Positions 7,239 through 15,491 of a stretch of DNA of 35,688 nt are shown piece after piece (within the stretch, counting starts at the first letter, position 1; each line of letters opens with the position of its first letter). Location of the stretch: assembly GCA_030605745.1 (NCBI GenBank), contig JAUWHT010000153.1:1-35688 (forward strand). The letters are read 5' to 3'. Below the pieces are notes generated by a model. It did not search any database. It was not told where the DNA came from and was given only the letters and a program-made list of their open reading frames with translations. Made by a program: the position numbers and the translations under genes. The stretch comes from Pirellulales bacterium (GTDB taxonomy: Bacteria; Planctomycetota; Planctomycetia; Pirellulales; Thermoguttaceae).

Positions 7239-9263
7239 TCACCGGCGTCGGGGTGCTTCGTCGGCTAGCTGGTAGCGGCGTATCTTGCGGTCCAATGTGG
7301 ACCGCTCGATGCCCAGGATGCCGGCCGTGCGGCTCTTGTTCCAGCCGGTGTGGTGCAGCGTGGCCAGGATGTGCCGGCGTTCTAGGTCGGCCAACGAGCT
7401 GGGCAGGAACACTTTGCCGCCCAGCCGGACATCGCCCGTGTCGCCGGCGGTAGCGACGTTCGTCAGCAGCAGGTCTGTTTGGTCGATTTCCTGACCGCGG
7501 CAGAGGACCACTGCTCGCTCGATCACGTTTTTCAGTTCCCGAACGTTACCCGGCCACCGATAACTGAGCAACTGCTCGGCGGCATCGGGGGTGAACCCGC
7601 GGATCTTCCGGCCGGTCTCGGCATTGTATTTCTTGAGGAAGTAATCGGCCAGTTCGGTGATATCCTCGGGCCGCTTTCGCAGCGCGGGCATGACGATCTC
7701 AAGCACGTGTAGCCGGAAGTACAGATCGCGGCGGAAACGTCCTTCGGCAATGTCTTTTTCCAGGTCGCGGTTGGTGGCGGCAATCACACGCACATCGGCG
7801 GTGATCGGCTTGCTCCCGCCCACTCGTTCGAACGGATGCCCCTCGAGCACGCGGAGGAACTTGGCCTGGATGCCCTGGCTCATCTCGCCGATCTCGTCCA
7901 GCATCAGTGTGCCCTTGTGTGCGGCCTCGAACTTGCCGATTTTCCGATCGGTGGCGCCGGTGAAGGCACCTCGCTCGTGGCCGAACAATTCGCTGGCCAG
8001 CAGTTCCTCGGACAACGCGGCGCAGTTCAGACACACGAAGACCTTCTCGCTGCGGGGGCTAAGGCTGTGTACTGCCCGGGCGACCAGCTCCTTACCCACC
8101 CCGCTCTCGCCGCGGATCAGCACCGTCGAATTGGTGGCTGCGGCGCGGGCGATCTCCTCGGTAACCTGCTTGATCACCTGGCTGTGGCCGATGATCTCGG
8201 TTTGTACTCCGAGCCGTTCGCGAAGCTGGATGTTCTCGGTACGGACCTGGGTGAGGTTCTCGGCCAACTCTTGACGGCGGTTGTAGTTATTCAACGCCAC
8301 GGCCACGGTCTCGGCCACAGCCAAGGTGAATTCCAGGTCGTCGGGGTCGGGGACCCGTTCGGCGTTGGTGCTGTAGAGGTGAATCAGGCCGAACACCCGG
8401 TGGCCGTGGCGGACCGGAGCACAGATCACGCTGGTGGTGTAGATTTCTCCCTTGCTGTCGCGACTGCCCAGTGTGCTGTCGCCCATCACGTTCCGTGCCA
8501 GGACAGCCTCGCCCTGGCGCATCACAGTGGAGGCCAGTGCGTTGGACACACGGTGGTACCGCTTTTCGGAGGTGCTCCGGGAGGCGATCACCTGCAGGTC
8601 GTCGCCGGTCGGTTCTCCGCGGAACCCGCGAGGCAGAAGCAGCAGGGCCGCGGCGTCGGTCTGGGTTCCTTCAGACAGCCCGTTCAGCGCCAGGTCAGCC
8701 ATGGCAGCAACGTTGGGGGCCTTGGCCAACTCGAAGGCCATCCGGCACAATTTGGCGGCGACCCGACCGATCTTCGAGACTCCGCTGTCATCCTCCCCAC
8801 CCGGCGAGAGGAACTTCGTCTGGCCGCGTCGGTGCGTGATCGTGGTCGGCTCGCATGCCGCCAAAACGCTCGAATCGTCGTCCGAACCTCGACGCCGCGA
8901 GTTGCCCTGATCCCCTCCGGGCCAGCGAACCACCGTGCTCGAATCGGAAAATGCCTCGGCAAGTTGATGGACGAAAACCAGTTGCGAGCGGCCGATGCGG
9001 ATAGTGTCGCCTGCACGCAGCACCCAATCGCCCTTAACCAGGCGGTTGCCCACGAGTGTACCGTTGCGGCTGTCCAGATCACGCAGCGTCCACCGCCCGG
9101 CAGACATGAAGACCTCGACGTGCGTCCGGCTGCACCGCTCATCCTTGAGCACGACTTGGTTGGTCGGCGCACGGCCGATGGTAACCGACTGTCCCGGCAC
9201 CAAGGGGAACACGTCGCTCCACTTCGAGCCTTCGCGAATGACCAGATAAGCTAACTCAGACAC
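7239..9263 (-). CDS. Sigma54-dependent activator with FHA and GAF domains
   Basis: A 674-residue transcription activator. Order: an N-terminal FHA phosphopeptide-binding domain (about 1-100, with SRNGTLVGN), a GAF sensor domain (about 150-320), a short coiled-coil linker, a sigma54-interacting AAA+ domain (about 360-600) and a C-terminal Fis-type helix-turn-helix (WNKSRTAGILGIERSTL). The AAA+ part shows Walker A GESGVGKE, the sigma54-contact loop GAFTGA and Walker B LMLDEIGEM, so it should remodel sigma54 RNA polymerase. The start is taken as the GTG at 9263 because GGGAG sits 7 nt upstream; a TTG at 9302 is the alternative. FHA input suggests control by a Ser/Thr kinase; one lies at 5457-6578. 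Target genes are not evident. Confidence 0.9.
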   Translation of the reverse strand: MSELAYLVIREGSKWSDVFPLVPGQSVTIGRAPTNQVVLKDERCSRTHVEVFMSAGRWTLRDLDSRNGTLVGNRLVKGDWVLRAGDTIRIGRSQLVFVHQLAEAFSDSSTVVRWPGGDQGNSRRRGSDDDSSVLAACEPTTITHRRGQTKFLSPGGEDDSGVSKIGRVAAKLCRMAFELAKAPNVAAMADLALNGLSEGTQTDAAALLLLPRGFRGEPTGDDLQVIASRSTSEKRYHRVSNALASTVMRQGEAVLARNVMGDSTLGSRDSKGEIYTTSVICAPVRHGHRVFGLIHLYSTNAERVPDPDDLEFTLAVAETVAVALNNYNRRQELAENLTQVRTENIQLRERLGVQTEIIGHSQVIKQVTEEIARAAATNSTVLIRGESGVGKELVARAVHSLSPRSEKVFVCLNCAALSEELLASELFGHERGAFTGATDRKIGKFEAAHKGTLMLDEIGEMSQGIQAKFLRVLEGHPFERVGGSKPITADVRVIAATNRDLEKDIAEGRFRRDLYFRLHVLEIVMPALRKRPEDITELADYFLKKYNAETGRKIRGFTPDAAEQLLSYRWPGNVRELKNVIERAVVLCRGQEIDQTDLLLTNVATAGDTGDVRLGGKVFLPSSLADLERRHILATLHHTGWNKSRTAGILGIERSTLDRKIRRYQLADEAPRRR

Positions 9264-9367
9264 GGCCGAACTCCCGCATTTGCGTGATTCTCGCGAGTCC
9301 AATAGCCGATTGCGCTAATTCTAACTTACCCACGATGGGCCCCGTCCTGCAAGGGCGTTGCTAATAG

Positions 9368-9489
9368 TACTACAACGCCAGCCGCCGGGCTTGCCCGGCG
9401 CGTTGGTGGGTGTCAATACGCTCCAGCGCAACCGCGCCGGGCAAGCCCGGCGGCTAAACGACCTGTTGCAATAACATAGCGTTGTAGTA
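9368..9489. repeat. Family A pair framed by an outer TACTACAACGC palindrome
   Basis: The family A arms are 9381-9404 and 9431-9460, with the standard conserved spacer. They are enclosed by a further inverted pair, TACTACAACGC at 9368-9378 and its complement at 9479-9489. The same 11-mer, or one base off it, occurs singly just after the kinase stop (6578-6588) and after pstB (19075-19086). The element lies between the divergent sigma54 regulator and DUF1598 genes in a gap of 336 bp that otherwise holds only their likely promoters. Confidence 0.85.
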
Positions 9490-9599
9490 ATAGGGCCCCA
9501 GCATATTGGGGGGCATAACACGTTTTCCTTGCAACTTCCCGGCAATCCGATTACTCTATAGGTATGGTCTTGGTTTATACCACCAGTAGGAGGAGTCTT

Positions 9600-10985
9600 A
9601 TGTTACGCTATACCCTTGGAGTACGCCGGGCCTGGCGCGGGGTTTTGGTAACGACGCTTGCGCTGACGTTTACACTGGCGACCTGCCAGATTCTCGAGGC
9701 CCAGGTGGATGATTGGGATAGGGGCGGCGGCAACCGGGTGGGCGGGGTTTTCATTGATCCGACGGGCCTGCTGGTCAACGCCACTACGGACGAGCTGGGC
9801 AGGCTCAGCCGGATTCGGGCTCGGGCACTGCAAGAGATCCCCGGCTAGTTAAACGAGCTTGCCGAGATGCGCAAGGTATCGCTCCGCCGACTGGAAGCGG
9901 CCATCGACCAGTGTGCTAAAAGCGGCAAGAACCTGCCCGACCAGATCAACTACCTCGCCGGCTTGCAGCAGATTCGCTACGTCTTCGTGTATCCGGAGCA
10001 GAAAGACATTGTATTGGTTGGTCCGGGTGAAGGCTGGAGAGTGGACAAGCGGGGAAACATTGTGGGCATCACGACCGGCCGGCCCGTGATGCTGTTGGAC
10101 GATCTGTTGGTTGCGCTGCGGAGCGCGCGCCTGGCTGCCGAAGGTGGTATCGGCTGCTCGATCGATCCGACGGCTGACGGCCTGACGCGGTTGCGGCGCC
10201 ACGTGAGCAAGCTGCGCACGATCGGTAATCCTCAGCGGACGGCAGCCGGAATCGAAGAAGTACTTGGTCGGCAGCAGATTTCCATCCACGGTGTGCCGGC
10301 GACGAGCCATTTTGCCCGCGTGTTGGTGGCCGCCGATTACCGCATGAAGCGGCTGGCGATGGGTTTTGAGCCGGCCCCGGTCCGCGGCTTGCCCAGCTTC
10401 TTGAAGATGATGCCCGCCGGCCGGCGCGGCATGGGCAACACGCTGCCCCGATGGTGGATGGAACCCAACTACGAGCCGCTGTTGTGCGACGCCCAACGGT
10501 TGGCCTGGGAGCTGCGCGAGGCGTCGGTCAAGGCGATGACCGAGGAAGACTTCCTCACCGCCGCCGGCAACCGGCAGCATACCGGCAAAGCCAGCCCGAT
10601 AGCCCAGAAGTGGGCCGATATTATGACCGAAAAATACGACGAACTGGCGGTGGCCGAGCCGATCTTCGGACAACTCCGAAACTGCATGGAACTGGCCGTC
10701 GTCGCCGCGCTGGTGGTCAAGGAGCGGCTGACCGAGAAGGCCGGCTACAGCATGCCGACCCTGTTGGACCCAGTGGAAGTCAAGGTCGGCCAGTTCCCCG
10801 CTCCCAAGCACCTCGACAGCAAGGCCAGCGTGCTGAAGAAGGGCCGCAACTGGGTGATCAGCGCGTCCGGCGGCGTGCAGATCAACTCCTGGGCCGTCGC
10901 CGACAGGATCCGGCAGAGCAACGGCACGGCGTCGGTTCGCACCGAGGCGGCCCCGGGCCAAAACGCCAACTGGTGGTGGAACTGA
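9600..10985 (+). pseudogene. DUF1598-like exported protein interrupted by in-frame TAG
   Basis: Two reading segments in the same frame, 9600-9848 and 9867-10985, are separated only by a TAG at 9846-9848 (codon 83) and six sense codons before the next ATG. Together they make one protein of about 461 codons resembling the planctomycete DUF1598 family. It has an N-terminal signal peptide (basic VRRAWRG, hydrophobic core, cleavage near ILEAQ), the segment GGVFIDPTGLLVNATTDE, then RKVSLRRLEAAI and a long conserved body ending NANWWWN. The ATG at 9600 has a strong AGGAGG site. The downstream ATG at 9867 has no clear ribosome site and would lack the signal. A terminator follows at 11023. Either a recent nonsense mutation, readthrough or a sequencing error explains the stop. 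The family's function is unknown. Confidence 0.82.
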
Positions 10986-11022
10986 GGGCAACTCCACCAC
11001 CGAAAAACGCTCCTCTGGAAGC

Positions 11023-11055
11023 GGCCGGGCGATATCAGATCGCCCGGCCTTTTCT
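11023..11055 (+). terminator. Strong rho-independent terminator
   Basis: A perfect 11-bp stem (GGCCGGGCGAT at 11023-11033, complement at 11039-11049), 5-nt loop and TTTTCT. It lies 38 bp after the DUF1598 stop and would end its transcript. It is the clearest intrinsic terminator in the window. Confidence 0.88.
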
Positions 11056-11123
11056 GTGCGCCGACCGGTTGTGTTGACAAACCGATAGAAGTGCATATTC
11101 TATACTCTTACGAACTGGCGAAG

Positions 11124-11245
11124 CATAAAGCCGCGACCGTTGGTCGCGCCCAGCGGTTCTGAGGAAACCGCGTGATTGCTTGCTCAATCGCGACCACCGG
11201 TCGCGGCTTTATGGCTCAATCGCGACCACCGGTCGCGGCTTTATG
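11124..11245. repeat. Family C palindromes, one inverted and two tandem copies
   Basis: One copy reading CATAAAGCCGCGACC onward at 11124-11148 faces two inverted copies at 11189-11213 and 11221-11245. The last two belong to an exact 32-bp tandem repeat (11182-11213 and 11214-11245). Each copy contains its own small palindrome CGCGACC/GGTCGCG. They occupy the 344-bp gap before the AGCS symporter. Other copies lie at 14464-14551 and 33125-33149. Confidence 0.9.
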
Positions 11246-11279
11246 GGTGACCCCCAACAACGCGATTTGGTCGTTAAGC

Positions 11280-11309
11280 AACGCGCCGGGCAAGCCCGGC
11301 GGCCAAACG
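11280..11309. repeat. Family A half element upstream of the symporter
   Basis: A single right arm of family A (AACGCGCCGGGCAAGCCC onward) with one change (GGCCAAAC instead of GGCTAAAC), ending about 20 nt before the symporter start codon, so it would lie in the 5' leader of the mRNA. Confidence 0.85.
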
Positions 11310-11329
11310 CTTTCCTCCGGACAGGACCC

Positions 11330-12919
11330 ATGACACGTCGATTCCGCTCACGCGTCCTAATCTTTTTCATAGTTTTTTTCGGCATTTTGGCGCTGGCTGG
11401 CGGAATTGCCGTTGCAGAGGACGCAGTGCCGGACGAAACGCCCGAATCGGGCAACTGGATGCAGGCGGTTGACCACTTTTTCGGCGAGTACCTGGTCGGC
11501 CCGCTGTTTACGGTCCTGTTCTTCGACTTCTGGACGGAGCGGTGGCTGGGCGCGAGCGTGCCGTTTGTAGTGATATGGCTGTTTGCGGGCGCGATTTTTT
11601 TCACACTCCGCATGGGGTTCATCAACGTTCGCGCCTTCTGGCACGCCATCCGGGTGACCAAAGGGGACTTCGACGACCCGGAAGATACGGGCGAGGTCTC
11701 CCACTTCCAGGCCCTGGCTTCTGCGCTGTCGGCCACGATCGGACTGGGGAACATCGCCGGTGTGGCGATTGCGGTGAGTTGGGGCGGGCCGGGCGCCGTC
11801 TTCTGGCTGATCGTGGCCGGCTTCCTGGGCATGAGCACCAAGTTCGCCGAATGTACCCTCGGCCAACTCTACCGCAAGGTGGATCACGACGGCACGATCT
11901 CCGGCGGGCCGATGCACTATCTGCGCGACGGGCTGAAAGAGATTGGACTGGGACCGCTGGGGCTCGTCCTGGCCACCCTATTCGCCGTGGTCTGCATGGG
12001 CGGGTCGTTCGGCGGGGGATGCGTCTTCCAGATCGGACAATCGTCCGAAGCAATCCGGGCCGAATTGCTCCGCCATGGGATTACGTTCCTGGAAGACTGC
12101 CCGTGGATCTACGGCGCGGTTATGGCCGTCCTGGTCGGCGTGGTAATCATCGGGGGGATCCAGCGAATTGCGGCCACCGCGGAGAAAATCGTGCCCCTGA
12201 TGTGTAGCGTTTACGTGGCGGCCTCGCTTTACATCTTGGCGGTCAACTACTCGCTGGTACTGCCCGCGTTCACGTTGATTCTGAAAAGCGCATTCACGAC
12301 GGACGCCGCCTACGGCGGTTTTGTGGGCGTGATGGTGATGGGTATCCGCCGGGCCGCCTTTTCCAACGAGGCTGGGTTGGGCTCGGCAGCCATCGCACAC
12401 GCCGCCGCCAGGACCGAGGAACCGGTCAGGGAAGGAATCGTCGCCCTGCTGGGACCTTTCATCGACACGGTGGTCGTCTGCACAATGACCGGACTGGTGA
12501 TCGTCGTCACCGGGGTGTACAACCCGCTGGAGCACCCCGAGTGTGCGGACTTCATCTCCAGCGGCAAGGGTGCGCCCCTGACGGCCGAGGCCTTCCGCAG
12601 CGTAATGCCCTGGTTCCCGTGGATTCTCACCGCGGCGGTTGTACTGTTCGCCTATTCTACCTTGATCTCCTGGTCCTACTACGGCGAGCGGTGCTGGTCG
12701 CACCTGTTCGGCCGCCGCACGTCGTTGATCTACAAACTGATTTTCCTGGGCTTCGTCTTGCTCGGATCGATTGCCACGCCGGAGCACATCATCGACTTCT
12801 CCGACCTGATGATCCTCTCGATGGCCTTTCCCAATATCCTCGGCGTGGCTCTATTAAGCGGACATATCCGCCGCGCCCTTGACGACTACTGGCGGCGACT
12901 GAAGGCAGGTGAACTGTAA
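11330..12919 (+). CDS. AGCS family Na+/amino-acid (alanine or glycine) symporter
   Basis: A 529-residue polytopic inner-membrane transporter of the alanine-or-glycine:cation symporter family. Family signatures are clear: LSATIGLGNIAGVAIAVSWGGPGA, GPMHYLRDGL, and AFSNEAGLGSAAIAHAAART with the EAGLGSA substrate/cation region. It couples sodium entry to import of small neutral amino acids. The N-terminus has an extra hydrophobic segment ending IAVAEDAVPDE that resembles a cleavable signal, making it longer than classical members of about 450-490 residues. The start is the ATG at 11330; the open frame further upstream reads through repeats. Its stop codon lies inside the family D palindrome. It is followed by a universal stress protein gene. 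Confidence 0.9.
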   Translation: MTRRFRSRVLIFFIVFFGILALAGGIAVAEDAVPDETPESGNWMQAVDHFFGEYLVGPLFTVLFFDFWTERWLGASVPFVVIWLFAGAIFFTLRMGFINVRAFWHAIRVTKGDFDDPEDTGEVSHFQALASALSATIGLGNIAGVAIAVSWGGPGAVFWLIVAGFLGMSTKFAECTLGQLYRKVDHDGTISGGPMHYLRDGLKEIGLGPLGLVLATLFAVVCMGGSFGGGCVFQIGQSSEAIRAELLRHGITFLEDCPWIYGAVMAVLVGVVIIGGIQRIAATAEKIVPLMCSVYVAASLYILAVNYSLVLPAFTLILKSAFTTDAAYGGFVGVMVMGIRRAAFSNEAGLGSAAIAHAAARTEEPVREGIVALLGPFIDTVVVCTMTGLVIVVTGVYNPLEHPECADFISSGKGAPLTAEAFRSVMPWFPWILTAAVVLFAYSTLISWSYYGERCWSHLFGRRTSLIYKLIFLGFVLLGSIATPEHIIDFSDLMILSMAFPNILGVALLSGHIRRALDDYWRRLKAGEL

Positions 12920-12992
12920 CGCTGGCGTCCCGCCGGCTGTGCAGTGCCGGCGTCCCGCCGGCCCTGTTGTGCCGGCGGGACGCCGGCGTTAC
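12916..12992. repeat. Family D palindrome containing the symporter stop codon
   Basis: Left arm GTAACGCTGGCGTCCCGC onward (12916-12937), a second partial left copy (12945-12962) and a complementary right arm (12971-12992) differing at one base. The TAA at 12917-12919 is the symporter stop. The right arm ends 9 nt before the ATG of the stress protein, so the hairpin would sit between two genes that may share an mRNA. Confidence 0.88.
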
Positions 12993-13001
12993 AAAATAAC
13001 C

Positions 13002-13430
13002 ATGAACTGGCTAGCCAAGAAAACCATCGTCGTGCCTGTCGACTTCTCCGACGATTCGTTCGCCGCACTCGATATGGCACGGGAAATCGTGGACGACCCA
13101 ACCCACTTGCACGTGATCCACGTGCTGCCGACCCTGGAGGCAAACGACCCGGGCGTCATCTGGCAGATGATCGACGACGAGAGCCGCAGCCAACATGCCG
13201 CGGAAGCACTGGGCAAGGCACTTGCCGATCGCGGACATCGGGGGCTGGAAGTCTGCATCCGCTTCGGCGACCCCGGCCACGAGATCGCCCGGTACGCCGA
13301 GCAAGTCAACGCCGGCCTGGTAATCGTCTCCAGCCACGGCCAAAGCGCCTTGAAACACCTGCTGATCGGCTCAGTCGCCGATCGCGTGGTTCGCCTGGCC
13401 CACTGCCCGGTGCTGGTGCTGAAGCGGTAG
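13002..13430 (+). CDS. Universal stress protein (UspA family)
   Basis: A 142-residue single-domain Usp. The N-terminal strand KKTIVVPVDFSDDS carries the usual Asp, and the C-terminal ATP loop is HGQSALKHLLIGSVADRVV, close to the G2xG9xG(S/T) pattern but with the second Gly changed to Ala, followed by CPVLVLKR. ATP binding is therefore probable but not certain. It is cytoplasmic. The start at 13002 is the first ATG matching the family; no strong ribosome site is seen because a palindrome fills the upstream gap, so translation may depend on coupling to the symporter. Its last 60 bp overlap the convergent dihydrouridine synthase gene. Confidence 0.88.
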   Translation: MNWLAKKTIVVPVDFSDDSFAALDMAREIVDDPTHLHVIHVLPTLEANDPGVIWQMIDDESRSQHAAEALGKALADRGHRGLEVCIRFGDPGHEIARYAEQVNAGLVIVSSHGQSALKHLLIGSVADRVVRLAHCPVLVLKR

Positions 13431-14450
13431 GTTGTGTAGCGGCTGCGGGAAATGGCGTTGCACGGCGTCCATGAACTCTTCTGGAGTTGACACGCGGCTG
13501 ACGTGTATGCGGAACTCCCTCGCACCGTGGCACCCTTGGGCATATTTGCACGCGTAACGGCGCATCAGGATTGTGCCCTTCTTCGGACCGAACCGCTCGA
13601 TAATCAGCCGGTAATGATCCAGCAGTAGTTGGTGTTGCTGATGCAGGGTTGGATCGGGGGGGACCGGTCGGCCGGCCAGCGCGGCCTGGGCCTGGCGAAA
13701 CAGCCAGGGTCGGGCCAGCCCGGCGCGGCCGATCATCACTCCGTCAACCCCCCAGCGGCCAAACGCATCAACCACCGACTGCGGCGTTCTCAAATCACCG
13801 TTGCCTATAAGCGGGATGCGTTTCAGGTGTGGCTTGATCTCGGCGATCCGTTGCCAGTCGGCCAACCCGGCAAACTTCTCCGCCGCCGTGCGGCCGTGCA
13901 CCGTCACTGCCGCGCCACCAGCGACTTCCACGGCCCGGGCCACGTCCGCTGCGTTGATCGTCTGCCGTGTAAGACCCAGGCGGATTTTGGCCGTTACCGG
14001 CGTTGGGTCACAGGCGGCGACCACCCGGGCGACAATCTGGCCCACGCGGTCGGGATACCTCAGCAGGTACGAGCCGCTGCGGGCCTTCTGCGAAACATTG
14101 CGGACCGGGCAGCCAAAGTTGATGTCGATCACGCTGGCGGTGAACTCACGCGCAAGTCGCTCGGCGACGGCGGCCAACACACCCGGATCATTGTCCCAGA
14201 TCTGTACGGCCAACGGTCGCGGTTCGTCTTTGACTCCCCACAACCGTTCGGGCAAGTCGTCGCCACGAGCGCCGGTCGTCAGGAAACCGCGTGCGCTCAG
14301 CATTTCAGTGGCCGGCAGCCCAACACCACCCAGCCGACGGACAATCTGCCGATAGGCATAGTTCGTAAATCCGGCCATCGGCGCCTGTAGCAACGGCGGA
14401 TCAACCACCAACGGCCCGATCACAAGCGGCCTTGGCGACACATCGCACAT
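13371..14450 (-). CDS. tRNA-dihydrouridine synthase (Dus family)
   Basis: A flavoenzyme of about 359 residues that reduces uridine to dihydrouridine in tRNA. Visible signatures: LLQAPMAGFTN (FMN site near the N-terminus), DINFGCPVRNV with the catalytic-region Cys, KIRLG, VHGRTAAEKF and GNGDL, then GVMIGRAGLARPWLF, all in the usual order, with the C-terminal helical RNA-binding domain (MRRYACKYAQG). I chose the ATG at 14450; an ATG at 14462 lies two bases from a family C repeat and is the alternative. The C-terminal 20 residues are read from DNA antisense to the stress-protein gene, so the tail may be non-native. Upstream is a run of repeats rather than a co-transcribed gene. Confidence 0.9.
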   Translation of the reverse strand: MCDVSPRPLVIGPLVVDPPLLQAPMAGFTNYAYRQIVRRLGGVGLPATEMLSARGFLTTGARGDDLPERLWGVKDEPRPLAVQIWDNDPGVLAAVAERLAREFTASVIDINFGCPVRNVSQKARSGSYLLRYPDRVGQIVARVVAACDPTPVTAKIRLGLTRQTINAADVARAVEVAGGAAVTVHGRTAAEKFAGLADWQRIAEIKPHLKRIPLIGNGDLRTPQSVVDAFGRWGVDGVMIGRAGLARPWLFRQAQAALAGRPVPPDPTLHQQHQLLLDHYRLIIERFGPKKGTILMRRYACKYAQGCHGAREFRIHVSRVSTPEEFMDAVQRHFPQPLHNLPLQHQHRAVGQANHAIGD

Positions 14451-14463
14451 CAAACCTGGCATC

Positions 14464-14551
14464 CATAAAGCCGCGACCGGCGGTCGCGCCAGCGCGCCGG
14501 CCACGACCACCACTAGAACCAAACGGCGCGACCACCGGTCGCGGCTTTATG
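14464..14551. repeat. Family C inverted pair
   Basis: Copies at 14464-14488 (CATAAAGCCGCGACC onward) and 14527-14551 (its inverse) around a 38-nt spacer. It lies directly upstream of the dihydrouridine synthase start, within the 490-bp gap to the nitroreductase that also holds a family B palindrome, a promoter and a tandem hairpin array. Confidence 0.88.
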
Positions 14552-14626
14552 ATTGGTGCCCCACACCTCACATAAACCCCTAAATATCTGCCTTTCGCAG
14601 GAAATATCAAGGGGTGCACAGTCGCC

Positions 14627-14687
14627 GATAGCCGGGGGACAACGTCCCGCGGGCATACTCCGCGACGCGTTGCGCGGGCGGCTATTG
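14627..14687. repeat. Family B palindrome, diverged
   Basis: Starts GATAGCCGGGGGACAACG and ends with GCGGGCGGCTATTG. It is nearly identical to the copy at 15492-15554 and related to the perfect copy at 4021-4080. It lies upstream of the nitroreductase promoter. Confidence 0.85.
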
Positions 14688-14718
14688 TTGGACGTAACGA
14701 CGGGTGCCATGCTCACGC

Positions 14719-14747
14719 TTGTCGTGGGCAAGGCACTATGCTAAAAT
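14719..14747 (+). promoter_or_regulatory. Candidate housekeeping promoter for the nitroreductase
   Basis: TTGTCG at 14719-14724, a 17-nt spacer, and TAAAAT at 14742-14747. The same -35 hexamer and spacing recur before pstS (15552-15580). It would give a leader of about 190 nt containing the three-unit hairpin array at 14801-14896. Confidence 0.5.
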
Positions 14748-14800
14748 TAAGGTCGTGTAACGCTCCAGCCGTGGACAAATACAGGCCGCCGTGCCGGCGG

Positions 14801-14896
14801 CCGCTAAACGGTCGATTCTCATGCTTAGCAGGCCGCTAAACGGTCGATTCTCATGTTTAGCAGGTCGCTAAACGGTCGATTCTTATGTTTAGCATC
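14801..14896 (+). repeat. Three tandem 32-bp hairpin units in a 5' leader
   Basis: Units at 14801-14832, 14833-14864 and 14865-14896 are nearly identical. Each carries GCTAAAC, a 13-nt loop GGTCGATTCTCAT and a GTTTAGC-type arm, so each can fold alone. The array is flanked by CCGCCGTGCCGGCGG and CCGCCGGTACGGCGG, which can also pair. The GGCTAAAC end resembles family A termini. There are no unique spacers, so it is not a CRISPR array. Confidence 0.9.
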
Positions 14897-14940
14897 CGCC
14901 GGTACGGCGGCTTGAACACATGATGAAAAGGAGTGAGAAC

Positions 14941-15456
14941 TTGGACATATACGAAACCATTACTACGCGCAAGAGTGTTCGGGAGTTTCAGGCGAAGGAC
15001 GTACCGGAAGAGGTCGTCGCGCGGCTGCTTGAGGCAGGGCGGATGGCGCCATCGGCCAGCAATCGGCAGGAATGGCGGTTTGTCGTGGTACGCGACCTGC
15101 AAGAGCGAAAAGCACTGGGAGAGGCCGCCTGCGGCCAGACGTTTGTCAGCCAGGCGCCGGTGGTGATTGCCTGTTGCGCCGAGACCGACGACCATCGCAT
15201 GGCCTGCAAGCAGCTTTGCTATCCGATCGACGTGGCTATTGCGATCGATCACATCACGCTGTGTGCTACAGCCGAAGGGTTGGGCACCTGCTGGATCGGC
15301 GCGTTCGACGAAGACCAGGTCAAGCAAATCCTGGGCATTCCGCCGGAAATCCACGTGGTGGAATTGCTGCCGGTCGGCTACCCCGCAGATCCCTCGCCGG
15401 CAGAAAAGCACCGCCTGCCGCTTGCGAGGATCGTCAAATACGAGCGTTGGAAGTAG
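14941..15456 (+). CDS. Nitroreductase family FMN-dependent oxidoreductase
   Basis: A 171-residue flavin reductase of the nitroreductase superfamily. FMN-contact motifs are present: TTRKSVREF near the N-terminus, APSASNRQEWRFVVV, and GLGTCWIGAFDE in the C-terminal half, ending LLPVGYPAD. It is the short form that works as a homodimer using NAD(P)H; the substrate is not predictable. I chose the TTG at 14941 because AAGGAG (14928-14933) is well placed and the family begins DIYETI; an ATG at 14920 is in frame but would place the ribosome site inside the gene. It is transcribed toward the pst genes but has its own promoter, and pstS has another, so it is probably not part of that operon. Confidence 0.88.
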   Translation: MDIYETITTRKSVREFQAKDVPEEVVARLLEAGRMAPSASNRQEWRFVVVRDLQERKALGEAACGQTFVSQAPVVIACCAETDDHRMACKQLCYPIDVAIAIDHITLCATAEGLGTCWIGAFDEDQVKQILGIPPEIHVVELLPVGYPADPSPAEKHRLPLARIVKYERWK

Positions 15457-15491
15457 TGTTGGTCAAGGTTGGGGCCGGAGTACGCGGTCGC

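Noticed and set aside
7836..9254. Long rightward open frame opposite the sigma54 regulator
   Set aside because: Antisense reading of a gene with FHA, GAF, AAA+ and Fis domains; no protein-like motifs.
9846..9848. TAG recoded as an amino acid genome-wide
   Set aside because: Several intact genes here (dehydrogenase, kinase, pstS, pstA) end at TAG at the expected family length.
9849..11096. Leftward 415-codon open frame
   Set aside because: Antisense to the DUF1598 gene and lacks any recognisable motif or ribosome site.
14801..14896. Possible CRISPR array
   Set aside because: The three 32-bp units are directly adjacent with no unique spacers, and no cas genes are present.
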